Positions 50,901 through 62,677 of a stretch of 64,000 nt of DNA are shown piece by piece; within the stretch, counting starts at the first letter, position 1; the number at the start of each line of letters is the position of its first letter. The notes beneath the pieces were generated by a model. That model searched no databases and had not been told where the DNA came from. It saw nothing but the letters and a program-made list of their open reading frames with translations. Position numbers and translations under genes: made by a program. The stretch spans positions 192,932 to 256,931 of the forward strand of contig VXAY01004988.1 of NCBI GenBank assembly GCA_013399855.1, given 5' to 3'. This DNA comes from Oxyruncus cristatus. Taxonomy: Eukaryota; Chordata; Aves; Passeriformes; Cotingidae.

Positions 50901-53900
50901 ATTTTTCCATACTAACAAGCTTTGTGGCAGCAGAAAATATCCTGGAAAACAAAGAAAACCAACCAAAACAACTCCCCATGTTCAGTCTTCCCTCTTGCTC
51001 ACCAAGAAAGGGCTGATTTTGAACAAGGTGAAGGGGATCCTAATGGTTCTCTCCTGGTCCCAGTTAGCATATACACATTTTACAGGATGAATACTAAGGG
51101 AGCTCACTATAGTGAGCTGGAATAAACTGTGATCTTCTTTTGGAAGATGTGCATAAATAACTGTCCTGAAAAAGGATTTAAACACAGTTTTCCTGCATTC
51201 TGCTTGAGCTTTCCTGTGACTGTGTAGAAAACATTTGCCTTCCCAATTTGGTGAAATTAATTAATTTATTTTATTCCCTTAAACCATTTAGCAAATTCAG
51301 TTTAAAATTTGAAGATAACTTTGAGTTAGTCACAATTGCAATTTTAGAAAGGAAATTGTTTGAATAATCTTGACCACCTTTCCAGTAGCCTTTAAAGTTC
51401 AGGTGATATTATAGATTAAAATACTACTTTAGACTTTGGAATTTTCCCCAAAGATCTTTGACACTGACAAGAGTTTCTATGGCTAGCGACACTGAAGATT
51501 TAGGATATAGTCCAGCATCTATTAGTTCAGTGGAAAAACTACCTTTCATTCAGACTCAGGAACCTTTTTGCACTTATTTGGAACTAACATTTTTGTAGGT
51601 TGTAGGGTACTGAGCCTATAATTTTAGAAGATACAGGTTAATATCCATCTCTGCAAAGTATGCCAGCAAACTTAAAAGAGTAAGAATACCATCTGAAAAG
51701 GGCATTTATGGCATGTTTTTTGCAGTTTCACCTTGGTTGCCAAAGGTCTGCAATTACATGAATTAAGGTAACTTAAAGCTCCTTGTCAGGCTGCAGACAC
51801 AGGATAACTGCACCTATCCATCAGTCTACCTCTCTTGCTGACTGCAGCCAGATACAGATGAAGCAAGGAATACAAGGTGTTTAACAAATTACATTGCTTA
51901 TTTCACTTATATAGCCTTGACCTTGACTGCTTCCATAAAGCAGCTTCAGTTGCTGCTACAGGTATGGATTTGTTTCCAGCAGCAGGTTCCCTTGCAGTGC
52001 TGCAGCTCCATTACATTCAACACTGCTGCCACCTCAACCTTGTTTCTAAGATTTTCAAGTGGAATCAAAGACATACTCTTTGGATGACACTTGTTGATTC
52101 AAGATGACACTGAACATACCCTCACTCTATATTGTGAAGTAGAATATTGATGTCCTCTCTATTCACCAGAATAACCACTTGTGCAGCTGCAACTGAAGAA
52201 GTTGCATAAAGAAGACTCACCTAGACATGCTCCGTACCAGTTTGCAACACAACTGCTGGTTATTAAACAAGGGTTTAAGTTAGTAACCAGTGTCTTCTTT
52301 TATGGAAAAAGGTGTAAAGGGGAAAAGTTAGAGGATTTAACCACGCCCTGCAGCTGGTTATTGTCTCTAGACCCCACACAGAGAAAAAGTCAGTGATAAT
52401 AGTGTGATTTATCTGGTATGTTCCAGTTGATTCTTTTAGTGTGAGAGAAAGTGCCCATTTCTCTCAGTTTGGTAATAATGGTAAACAATTACTGTCTCAG
52501 GTACAGATTTATAAACCTACAGTCTATACACGTGTACTGGGTCAAATTAACCCTGGTGCTGGTGTTTTCCAAGGACCATTCTTAATGCTCATACAGGTTT
52601 AAACTTTCTAATTGAGCACTCTCCATTGTCTTTTAGAACCAATCCTGGGCTCCTAACAAAGTAGTGTAAATATCTATAGGCAATGTCCTCAACTATAAGG
52701 CAGGTTTTTTCTCCAGTTCCTAGTCACTGTGGGATGTTATCCTACCATGTTATCAATCACTTCCCCAAAATCATCATGTCTTATTGTAGAGGTCTGTTGT
52801 CACCATGCACTGATTTATTTTCTCTTTTCTACACACTTTGTCATATCCTTCCATTAGCTGTAGCAACTGCTCATGTAACACAGCACAGCTTTGGTGTCTT
52901 GGCTGCTGAGAAGTGTAGCACAGCAAGAACAGCTTTCAAGTAAATCAAAACCAGTAACAGTAAACTCAGCTCTGGAGCATAATTTTTCCTGAAAACATTA
53001 AAGATGTTTCTGACATTTCAGAACACCACAATACAGCAAAGTTATCTTTACCAGGGGAACAAAAATCAAAGTGCAGGAGAAGTGACTCGTATTACTTCAG
53101 GTGGCCTGGAGTAGGCAGGGGTGATAGGGGTGGCAGAATACCGTAGAATGTAATATGGGTAGAAAAGCCAATGGAAAAAGGGAGTTTCTTCTGTAGGAAG
53201 TTCTATTACTCTGACAGCTGTTTTTATCTTAAAACTTTTTCTTTTCAGAGACTAAGCTAAAAATTATTTGGCTGTACCCCAGGGTCTAACAATGTCATAA
53301 AGGGAGAAACAGCAGTTTATCAGGGAAAGCCTTGAGAAGAAGGGGAACAGAAGCCAAAGTGTGAAAACTTCACAGTTATAATTTTCACAAAGTATGGAAG
53401 AGCTCAGGTAGAGGAAAGATTAAAACTGACTTGAAATGAAGTCTTCGTTTTACATTTCCCATGCAAACATTTCAGTAAGACCTTTTTTTCCACTGGAAAA
53501 AATATTTCAGGTTATATTGTTTATCTACTCTCTAGGATTAGAGAAACATTTTTCATCATTCCAACAATTTCTAAAAGTCTCCTGTGAGTTTTGATGTGTG
53601 ACTGGTAATGTAGGAAGCAATGTTGCATACAGTGTTACATCATATGATACCAAAATCTGCTCCTGATTCAACATGCAGATATAATTTGTAAGAAAAATAA
53701 ACGCCTTAGATAAACCTCGAAAAAAGACATATAATTTAACTACTCTTCATCACTTTTTTTTTTTTTTTGTGAATTGCTTGAATACTCTAATCTTTACTGC
53801 ACAGATATTCAAAAAAGGTTGAAAATTTAGGTGGTGCACCTCAATTACAAAATCTTTTGGGGAAGAGGAGGCAATAATATGGTTTCATTTGTTTGATAAT

Positions 53901-53984
53901 GATTGTAGTTGAAAGAATGGCAAGGCTAAACATGGGTAGAAGGAAAACTAACCTTGTTTTTTACATGAAGTTTTCTCTCTCCAG
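47916..53984. other. Unique DNA, CNE-like around 48.9-49.5 kb
   Basis: No gene or mobile element is recognised over 6 kb. The segment 48890-49460 combines several CpGs, a ttaattaatta core and E-box-like sites with no sign of repeat origin, as in conserved regulatory DNA; this is an inference. Small tracts are (CA)6 at 50594-50605 and 15 T at 53754-53768. Confidence 0.5.
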
Positions 53985-54115
53985 AGAGCAAGCTGAAGAT
54001 TGTGTCATACGGACAGGGACCCTTCAGTCTTTTCCGTAGTGTCATTGTGTACAGAAACCCGGTCCCTGCAGGACATGGAGAACATCTTTGCCTTTCAGAA
54101 GACATCAACAGAAGG
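53985..54115 (+). other. Candidate internal exon, 131 bp, unassigned
   Basis: A strong acceptor (ttttctctctccag) is followed by 131 bases and a good donor (AGAAGG|gtgaga). The frame starting at the third base is open for 43 codons up to the donor; the other two frames have stops. The predicted peptide starts SKLKIVSYGQG, contains FRSVIVYRN and PVPAGHGEHLC, and ends DINRR; its composition is normal for a protein. The exon is richer in G+C than its flanks. I do not recognise the family. No second exon was found, so it would have to be one exon of a large gene, a lncRNA exon, or chance. The minus strand is also open here with a good donor (AACAAG|gttagt at 53951) but a weaker acceptor. Confidence 0.3.
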
Positions 54116-55393
54116 GTGAGATTATTTCCTTGATTCCTGTAAGTCTTCTTTTGACATACTAAAGAACAGCATTTTTATTCTAAAGACAGGAACCCTCCCA
54201 CCCTGTTTGAACTTCTCCTGTGAGGTGTCTGCTACCACTGAATCCATCCCAACCACTGCTGCAGTGGCACTCAGCTCTCACCTAACTAGAGAATATAGCT
54301 GTATAAATAGTTTTCATGTCTGGACTGGAAATGCTTTTCTTAAAATAAAATTAAATATGTTTTCTTGGCTGTTCCCTTTTTCTTTCTCACAAATTATTTG
54401 CGTTTGGAAAGCTGTTTAGCACTTAAGTACTGCCACAGTGAAAACAATTTTGTTCTGAGTATGCAAAGACATGGTCTCGAGCACGAAATTTCTCTCTTCA
54501 AGATGCTAATTAAACAAAACAATGAGTTTTGATAAATAAGTGCATCTACAAGTTCCCGGCCTCGGGGAAGTGTCACCACAATATTTATTGTTTGCAAGAA
54601 TGAGCTTCTCACACAAACACTTTTTCCTATTAAAAGATACAAAGCTTGTATTTCAAATTACAACAGCTGTGAGGGGCAGAAACTGGGGAGAGGTGACAAT
54701 GTTTTTCAGATGAGGTCTGAAAATACATGGAGAGTCAATTGAATGGAAAAAGACAAGGATACAGATAATGTCTGAAGAGGATGCGCAGTGGATTTTGGTT
54801 TTAATTGGGAGAACCACAAAAGTCTGATGGACAGATTTGCCTCCACAACTGTGCTTCTATGACCATCCTTTACATTTGCACTGTTGTCAGGGCAGTTGCA
54901 GACAGGTGATATCAGTTAGTAACTGGAAGTAGTTCTCAAAGGCATTTAGAAGTGGTCTGCATCTGTCTTATAATTCCAATATCTTTCCTTTCTCTGAAGG
55001 TCAACCCCCTATTTGCCAGCACGTGGGTTTCTGTTTGAAACCTGGCATATGGGGCACATCTACAGCCACAGAACACAATGGAGAAGAAACAGGACAAAAA
55101 CCTTTCCGCATAGAATCATAAAAAACTTTGGATAACAAAGTTTCTTTAATTTGGTGAGCTTAACTAAGAAGCTTAACTTTATTAAACAGATTGAACACGT
55201 TAGTAAATATACCTGATTTTTCTAGATTTTACTGTGATGGAGTCAGGACACAAGAAGAAACTATATAACCAGTGTCATTAAACAAGTTTCTTCAGGCTGA
55301 CGTGACACCAAGCAGAAGTATATGTAACGCTGAGAGCTGTAAAACAAGTGCATGTTTAGTTACTTATTTTCAAGTAAACATTCTGCTATTGTC
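54116..55393. other. Unique non-coding DNA
   Basis: No gene or mobile element is recognised downstream of the candidate exon. Confidence 0.5.
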
Positions 55394-55805
55394 TCACAGA
55401 ATCACAGAATAATTTAGGTTGGAAAAGACCTCTGAGATCATCAAGTCTAACCTATGACCCAACATCCTTTGCCAACCAGACCATGACGCTGAGTGACATG
55501 TCCAGTTTTTTCTTGAACACCTCCAGGGTTGGTGACTCCACCATCTCCCTGGGCAGTCTGTTCCAGTGTTTAACAACCCTTTCCATGAAGAAATTCCTCC
55601 TGATGTCCAACCTGAACCTCCCTGGCACAGCTTGAGGCTGTGCCTTCTTGTCCTGTCGCTTGTTCCCTGGGAGAAGAGGCCAACCCCCATCTGGCTACAA
55701 TCTCCTTTCAGGTAGATGTAGAGAATGATAAGGTCACTCCTGAGTCTCCTTATCTCCAGGCTGAATATCCCCAGCTCCCTCAGCTGCTCCTCATAGGACT
55801 TACCC
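55394..55805 (-). mobile_element. CR1 LINE, ~410 bp 3' region, minus strand
   Basis: Forward landmarks are 'cacagaatcacagaataattt', 'ggttggaaaagacctctgag', 'catcaagtctaacc', 'cttgaacacctccagggttgg', 'ctgggcagtctgttccagtg', 'ccctttccatgaagaaattcc', 'gggagaagaggccaaccccc' and 'cagctgctcctcataggact'. It is the same CR1 type as 15631 but longer and better preserved. The 98-codon minus and 105-codon plus frames belong to the repeat. Confidence 0.95.
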
Positions 55806-57789
55806 TCTTGTATGAAGAGAGACTGGTGTGCAAATCAAGTTTTTCCAAGGCAGGATTAGCAATGATTGATGCAACTGCACCCTCTCTTCTGAGCAGAAGA
55901 ACTGTACATGTAGAAAACCCGAGACAGCTAATGAACTCAGAATGCTTTGAAAGTTGACCTTCTCAGCCTAGTGGTGATAGAGGGATATGGAACATCTTCA
56001 GAAAATCAACAGGACAAGCCCTGCTGCCTCAGTCCATCTCCCAGTTTGCTTACAGGTCCATGTTGTCTCCCTATGTAGTCCAATACTTGTCCGAGGTCAA
56101 GCAGGATGACAAAAGTCAAGGACCTTATGGTGTCTTGAAAAAAAAAAAAAAGGATTTAAAATCTCTACAGCTCTCAGCTAATTGCTCATGGCTATGTGAT
56201 GGAGCAGCTTACTGGAAAAAGAAATGTGTGGCTTGTGTTGTTAATGGTATTATAGGCAAATGGACTGCTTAAATGTGTGGTCCTTGGAACAGAAGGGAAT
56301 GTAAATTTTTTTGTATATATACATATATATTTAAATAGAGAAAGAGCCTTTAAGAGATATAAAAAACTCCCACTATTGTTATTATTTTTATTTCTATTAA
56401 AATAGTTTCTTATGCCCATCCTGACCTGTTATTATCACTTGCTGATAAGACTGTGCACTATTCTGTATCAAACTACAGCCATAAAGGCCCATATATAGTA
56501 AGTAATGCCTAGGTTATTAGTGAAAAGAGAAGTAAATATTATGGGTATCCTGTGATTTCTAATGCCAAACTTTTTTGGACTTTTCTGATGGCTAATAGAC
56601 TCAAGAGGGAAAATGAATATGTTGGTGTTCCTCAGTGTGACAAAGGACAGATTCCTCACAGTGTTGTAGAGAAATGCTGTCACCACTCTGGTAATAAATT
56701 GCCATGATTTAAACTTACCAGAACGAGACTCTCTGAGCCTTAATGGAGATTATATATGGTTGATGTAGGACCCATATGCAGAGCTGTCACAGCCTGACCT
56801 CACTTGCCACAACAGCAGTGGGGTTTGATTGCACCCTGCACACTCCAGACGTATTTTTCTCCCTGTCCTGCTCCCTGCCAGATTTGGACGCCAGAGACAC
56901 TGAATGTCACCACACATTTTAGCTCTTGACAGCAGGCTAAGGACAGCAATGTGAAAAGGGGATGTAAAAGCTGCTTTAAAATCTTTCCATGAGTGGAAAA
57001 AAATAGTAGCTTTATAAGAGAAAAAGGAGTCTGTGGCTCACCGGGGCTGGGTGAGGTCCAGGACCTGTCAGTCATGACTGCAGATCACTGGTGACAGATG
57101 GATGCCCAGTGACCCGTCCAAAATTGTGTTGGTCTCCATCCAGAGGCTTGTGCACAGGTACCTGGTGCTACCTGGCACCTCTGTAACAGTCTCAGCAGAG
57201 GAACCAAGGACTGAGTGACCTGCCGAGACTGAACTGTCCTCTCACCCTGCCACAACACGGGGGAAATATATTGGCAAGAAAATCTTCCCTTATGCTCCCT
57301 AAATTTAAATGTACTCATGTATTTCCAACATCTTCCCCAAGTAGCAGACCCTTCAGAAAAATATGATTAGTTTTATATTTTTGCAAAAGCTTCACAGACT
57401 TTTAAGCAATGTATATATGATTATTTATTAAAGAGGAAGCTCTAAGAGATTAATAGTTACAATTGGCTGAATTTTACAATCGGCTCCCAATTCCACTTTA
57501 TATATTTCAAAAAAAAACCCCAGCATATCCTGCCCATTGTATTGACACAGAAAAAAAAGCACAAAAATTCCCCCAGCCGATCAACCAACCCCTAAAAAAA
57601 ACAAGGTAATTTTATTTAGGTACTTGGAAGAGTATCTTCATATACTTTACCTTAATTCACCTGATATGAAGGAAACTGTGCTAATGAAGAAATTTAGCAT
57701 TGAACATCAGACTATTCTTGACACAGACAAAATCAGCATGGAAACAGCAAAGATTATTAACTGAGTGATGAACAGGATATGAGTAGCAG
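55806..57789. other. Unique non-coding DNA
   Basis: No gene is recognised. A run of 14 A lies at 56138-56151. Frames of 91 and 77 codons on the minus strand near 57 kb show no motif. Confidence 0.5.
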
Positions 57790-58300
57790 CCAGAATAGTT
57801 TTGTCATGAACAAATCATGTCAAACCAATCTAAACTCCCTCTGTGACAAGGTAACAGACTTTACGGATAGAGAGGAGCAGTGGATGTCATGTATCTTGGC
57901 TTTGGGAAAGCTTTTGACGTCTCAGATGGAACTCTCATAAGCAAACTCTGTCTAGCTAAAGCTACCAGGTAAAAAAAAATTTGAGTAACTGCAGCCAAGG
58001 TGTAGATAGTAAGGGACACTGAAGGAGTCTCTTGTAGGTCAGTATTTTTTAAGTGTTTCTGTTAAACCTACAAGTGACTTGGACACAGGAAATGTATTTT
58101 GGAAGACAGGCTTAGAATTCAAATTTTTAGAGATTCAAACAAACAGAAACAAATGAAATTAATTTAATGGGGACAAATGTAAGATTTTGTGTTTAGGTAA
58201 GAGTAATGAGCACTGTAGGTAGAAAACAGGGAGAAATCAGTAGTTCTTCCAAAGTCAGCCTTGGGATTATGCTTGATCACAGGTGGAAGACAAGGCAATG
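57790..58300 (+). pseudogene. Degraded CR1 ORF2 fragment (reverse transcriptase region)
   Basis: This is the only piece with CR1 reverse-transcriptase coding similarity; the others are 3' ends. The frame through 57877-57960 reads AVDVMYLGFGKAFDVSD, which matches the motif-A neighbourhood of LINE reverse transcriptases ending in KAFD. The catalytic Asp expected three residues before GKAFD is Gly (codon ggc at 57898). The frame stops at about 57970. Later blocks ('ggtcagtattttttaag', 'gtgacttggacacagg', 'ggggacaaatgtaagatttt', 'ccttgggattatgcttgatc') follow the family order but with large internal losses. It is an old, inactive relic; its limits are approximate. Confidence 0.8.
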
Positions 58301-59689
58301 ATGATGTGATAGAGCAGATCTATGGCTTAGAAGATGAAAGAAGTATCTTTCCTTTTTACTCAGCAGCACTTACAAGGTTTAAACCAAGCTCATCTTTTTA
58401 CACCACACTCCTGCAGAAAGGAGGAGCAATTAGAACAGAAAGGGACTTTTTTTAGCGTGGAGAGATGATGGAGAGAACAGCTTTTAATTCTGGAAGAGAC
58501 TGCTGTTAAATGAATTCTTCATGGGCATAAACTGTAGCTAAAGGGATTTAATTAGATTAAGGGAATATAATTCTATCAGTGCAGAGAGGCAGGATATTTA
58601 TATTGATTTTGTTCTGGATGGTGTCATGGAATTGCTTCTGCACATTGTCGTCTGTTGGCCTTCAGCTCATGAATGGTTTTACAGCAGGTTGAGATACTCA
58701 GCTAGAGAACTCAACAAGATATTTTACAGCTTGGTTTTTATATGAGTGTATGGATGAACCTGTACACAGCATTTCTGCAGCAGAGTTCATGTACCTTGAA
58801 GACCTCCTGTAACTCAGAGCACCACTCAAGCCAGTATGGCAATGTTCATGTATTTTGGGCTTCGTCCATGTGTTTCAGGCTCCCTTCAGGCATTTCAGGA
58901 ATGTTTTCCATTCTTTTACTATAGAGCTAATTCATAGTAATGTTATTGATGCTGTGTGGTCTTAAAACAGGCACTACTCACATACACAGTGTGTCAAGCA
59001 GAATCAATGGAGCTACGTATGGGGACAGAGACAGAAAGATGATCAAATAAGTGAAAATGAAAACAGGAATCATTAAAATTATTGAATTAGATTGAGACAG
59101 TAACACAAAAGGGCTTTAATGGAGCTGTAGCTTTAAGAAGGTTATATGAAAATATGCATAACTAATACAAATCCAGACAAAAATGACCTGCCAGGCTAAT
59201 CTTGTACCCACCTCTTACTTGCTGCACTCATGTATTACATCATGGCTTAAAACAGGTTGATGTTGTGTGATGGATTCTCAAACAGGTCTCACAGAAGAGC
59301 AGCCAGTTTTGGGAAGGTACTGGAGTCCTGTGGTGAGTATGACATATGAACACACACTTGGTTTGAAACCTTTTCAGCAGTGGGATAGCTCATCTTACAC
59401 TTCTGCACAGTGTTTAGTACACTGTGTACAAGAGAGAAGGGATATGCTTTTAGTGAAGCATAAATGCCAAAAATCAAATGCTGAAATACAATCTTAGTTG
59501 TTACTGAAAGTGTGAGAAATACTGGGGACGTGAGCATGTCAAGTCATATTGACCTTTTTTTACATTATTTATTCCAATTAACTATGAAGAAATCCAGAAT
59601 GGTATGAAACTACCTCTGATTTTTCTCTCTGCTGGGAAAAACCCCAAAAACTTCGCATTACAACCAACCATTCAAGTCACAATGGGTGA
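58301..59689. other. Unique non-coding DNA
   Basis: No gene is recognised. 58300-58500 may be a further, unrecognisable extension of the CR1 relic. Confidence 0.45.
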
Positions 59690-59808
59690 ACAGTGCCAGA
59701 GGGATGGAGAACGGGAGGCAAACTGTTGTTTGGTTGCTTCACCAAAGGAGCTCTTAGCTACCTACCTAAGCTGTACTAGGTGATCCACTGGGGTTAAACC
59801 ACAACACA
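59690..59808 (-). mobile_element. Possible LTR remnant
   Basis: Read on the minus strand, it begins exactly TGTTGTGGTTTAACCCCAG, the start of the LTR family at 4308-4478. Beyond those 19 bases the similarity fades, so only the left boundary at 59808 is supported. The extent is a guess. Confidence 0.45.
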
Positions 59809-61570
59809 TTTAAGTGCAAGAAATTTCCTTGTCACAAATTCAATATAAAATCAGGTCCAAAACTTTCCTTTATGGAGCTCAGGCAATTATTTCAATTTAC
59901 TTCTATATGTTCATAGTCACTTCCCTTTAAACACCTGTGAATTGTGACTTGTTCTGAACTGTGATGAGACCTGTGTTCTTTCAATGAGTAAGGTCTTAAT
60001 AAAGGATATAACTGCAGTTTAAAGGCACATTGACTATATCTAACCATTTAAGATTGCAATCACACTACTCATAATGTAGCACTCATGAGACCCACCCTGC
60101 AGAAAACCAACTAACCTTGTCACTGCTGATTTCAGCCTGATTTCTACTTACCTCAGTTTTAGATTACATATACCTTGGATACTTTTGCCCTCAAAGGTTG
60201 AATGCCCTGTTTTGAATCTTTTCTTTCTCTTTTCCTTCCATTGATGTGATGAGGACTTTGAATCATCATGGTGACTTTGAATATAATTATATTCATTGAA
60301 ATTGTAATTAAAAATTATACCCTCTACATATTTTTCAGTTTTATCTATCCCTCTTCCTTGTAAATATATTTGTTTCCATTTTAAAAGTTTGTGTGTATGT
60401 ATGTATATTTATTTACATATATATGGCTTTTTGTAAAATAGAAATACAAAAAGATGCCATTTACTGTTATGGTCTCTATGGTTTATTCATATGCCTTTTA
60501 GCACAGTGGGAAAAGGTTGTTTTTTTTTTTTTTTTTCCTATTAATTCTGTACACTGAATCCTGCAAGTATTGGTAAATCTAAAACAACTGCTGTGGGCTG
60601 TGCAATCCTGTGCAATTTGCTATATGTTGGTAGAGCACTTTGCACTATCTACAGCCTAAAATACCTCCAAAAGTACAAATATTTCTTATTTATGATCTGC
60701 TGATATTAACTGAACACAGGCCTAAAACATCTTCTTAGTCTCCTGATACTGGCATTTATTTTAAAACTGTGTCTCCCTTTACACCTTTCCTGATTGAAAT
60801 ACTGTGTTTATTCTTTAAATGGTCACTATAAGCATGATGATGGTCAATTGTGTGGAGGCAGTAGTGTTGTGACATTCTCATTTGTGGTGCTTTTTCCCCC
60901 ATTTTTGGGAAGGAAAAGGCAGAAAATCAATGCAAGACAGATACAGTGTGAAACCCACTGTGCGCTTTCACTATGAGCCTGTGCCCTCTGAGGCTTAGGA
61001 AGTAATGCTGAAAGAATGGCCAGAGAGGAAATTGGGGAAAAATTTGCTATTTTTCATCTGGTTCTAGGCTTTTTGCCTACTTAGAGATAAATAGCTTTGC
61101 TTTGTCTTTGAACAAAAGTTCCTTTTCTAAAAAAAAAGGGTGGTGGGGGGAAATGAGATTGATTTTCATTCTTAAATTCTAATGGAGAGAAACAGTGCAT
61201 AAAAATGTTGTTTTAATAAGTGCTGTCCTGGCAGGATAATCCTAAATAGTCATGGGTGTCTGTCATCATTATTATTTGGGCTTTGAGGAGAAAAGTTCAC
61301 TTATTTTTATTTTTCAGTATTCTTACATGAGCCAAAGAGCTTTCATAAACACAAAAATTCTTTATATATGCTAAATGGCACCCAAGGCAAGAATGAAACC
61401 CTGTACCCAAAGTTCTCTTAAAAATTCTAAGGGGAAAACACAGTTTGTTAGAGACAGGTACAGAGTCCACGTTCTAGTCAGATATTAGCTGTTATTTATT
61501 GACTTGATTTAGTAATTAAATAATACATTACCAATTACTTGATCATTTCTCTTGGGTTTGTAGGCTAAAA
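59809..61570. other. Unique AT-rich DNA
   Basis: No gene is recognised. A GT/TA-rich stretch lies at 60390-60425 and 17 T at 60520-60536. Confidence 0.5.
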
Positions 61571-61662
61571 TGTCACTGACTTCACTAGCTTACCACTCAG
61601 GTTTTCCCTCAAAAGAACAAAGTACAATATAACATGTATCCTTCCCTCCCTTTTTTATGTTA
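61571..61662. repeat. Direct repeat, copy A
   Basis: It starts 'tgtcactgacttcactag' and ends near 'ttttttatgtta'. The first ~66 bases match copy B (62505-62590) with two substitutions and one indel; the remainder is looser. Near identity means the duplication is recent or maintained. Confidence 0.9.
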
Positions 61663-62374
61663 CAGGGAAATCCCTTTGCAGTTATGTACTCTCAGGGGTC
61701 TCAAAAGTCTGCAGCTGCATCGGCATCAAGGACCAGGAGTGATTCCTTACACCTTTTTCCTGTTCAAGAAAGGCCGTGACAAGGCTTGAAAGAATTGTGG
61801 CAATCCAAGGCAGCTGCAGAAGCGGCCAAGCTACAGGGGTACGATACCAACTATTAACTCAATTAGTGTTAGGAAGTGGCCTTGAAGACATGTTGAGCGT
61901 GATTCCAGTGTGGTGGGCACTGACACCTGTGAGTGTAGCAGGTCTGTTTCCAGGCAGCCCCAAAGTGAAGGCAATTTTCTCTTTGCACTTGTGTTGGCTT
62001 CCCACCAACTGTCCAAACCCACAGGGAAAACCTCCCCCTCCCTTCTGCTCCCAGGGCAAAGGAAAAAAAACTATAGAAACTTAAGAGCCCGAAACAACTC
62101 AGTTATATCAGAATATATATATTTTTACACATATTACAGTTATATACCTTTAGAATACTATGTACAATATTAGGGACCCCGAACACAATCCCCTACCCTG
62201 AAGGGAAAGGGAAAAGGAAGAGGGGAAAAAGGGAAAAGGAGGAAACAGATATACACAATCAAAACTCGGGAGGAAACAGTAAAGAACTAGTAAAAGAAAA
62301 GCTTACTACTCTCCCTGAGACAACAGAATCGTGCCAAATGACCGCCAGCACCCGCTGCCTCCCAGGGCCTACAG

Positions 62375-62414
62375 GGCCTCACTAGGCCTCACTAGGCCTC
62401 ACTCGGCCTCACTC
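62375..62414. repeat. 10-bp tandem repeat, 4 copies
   Basis: The unit ggcctcacta is repeated four times with one changed base (cggcctcact). Confidence 0.9.
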
Positions 62415-62504
62415 CTCCACACAAGTAGGACCGACAGCAGAGAACCTGCGCATTCAGACCACCAGAAGAGAAGAGAGAGAGAACCTCCTCTCCCTTCTTA
62501 TTTA

Positions 62505-62590
62505 TGTCACTGACTTCACTAGTTTACCACTCAGTTTTCCCTCAAAAGAGCAAAGTACAATATAACATGTCCCTCTCCCTTGCTTATGTA
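62505..62590. repeat. Direct repeat, copy B
   Basis: This is the partner of 61571-61662, same orientation, 934 bp downstream. It lies inside the LTR-like unit, overlapping its promoter-like box. A 5-bp 'taaaa' occurs just left of copy A (61566-61570) and just right of copy B (62589-62593), which could be a target-site duplication or chance in AT-rich DNA. Confidence 0.9.
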
Positions 62591-62677
62591 AAAATCGTAT
62601 GGAATACTGGGAACATGGCCTTGCTTACTTGGTTATAACCTGGTTGCCAAGGAAGGCCTAGAATCAAAACCACTACA

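Larger units (their letters stand above)
62100..62677 (-). mobile_element. LTR-like unit, probably ERV-derived
   Basis: On the minus strand it begins tgtagtggttttgattctag (62677), has a TATA-like cataaataag at about 62495-62505, then a CT-rich and CpG-bearing stretch, four 10-bp tandem units, and an AT-rich end. TG start, promoter-like box followed by GC-richer DNA and relatively many CpGs resemble U3-R-U5 of an LTR and a fairly young insertion. I found no poly(A) signal, primer-binding site or coding region that would settle it. The right boundary (about 62100) is uncertain. Confidence 0.4.

Noticed and set aside
55100..55140. 'catagaatcata' resembling a CR1 terminal repeat
   Set aside because: Nothing of the CR1 3' UTR follows on either strand.
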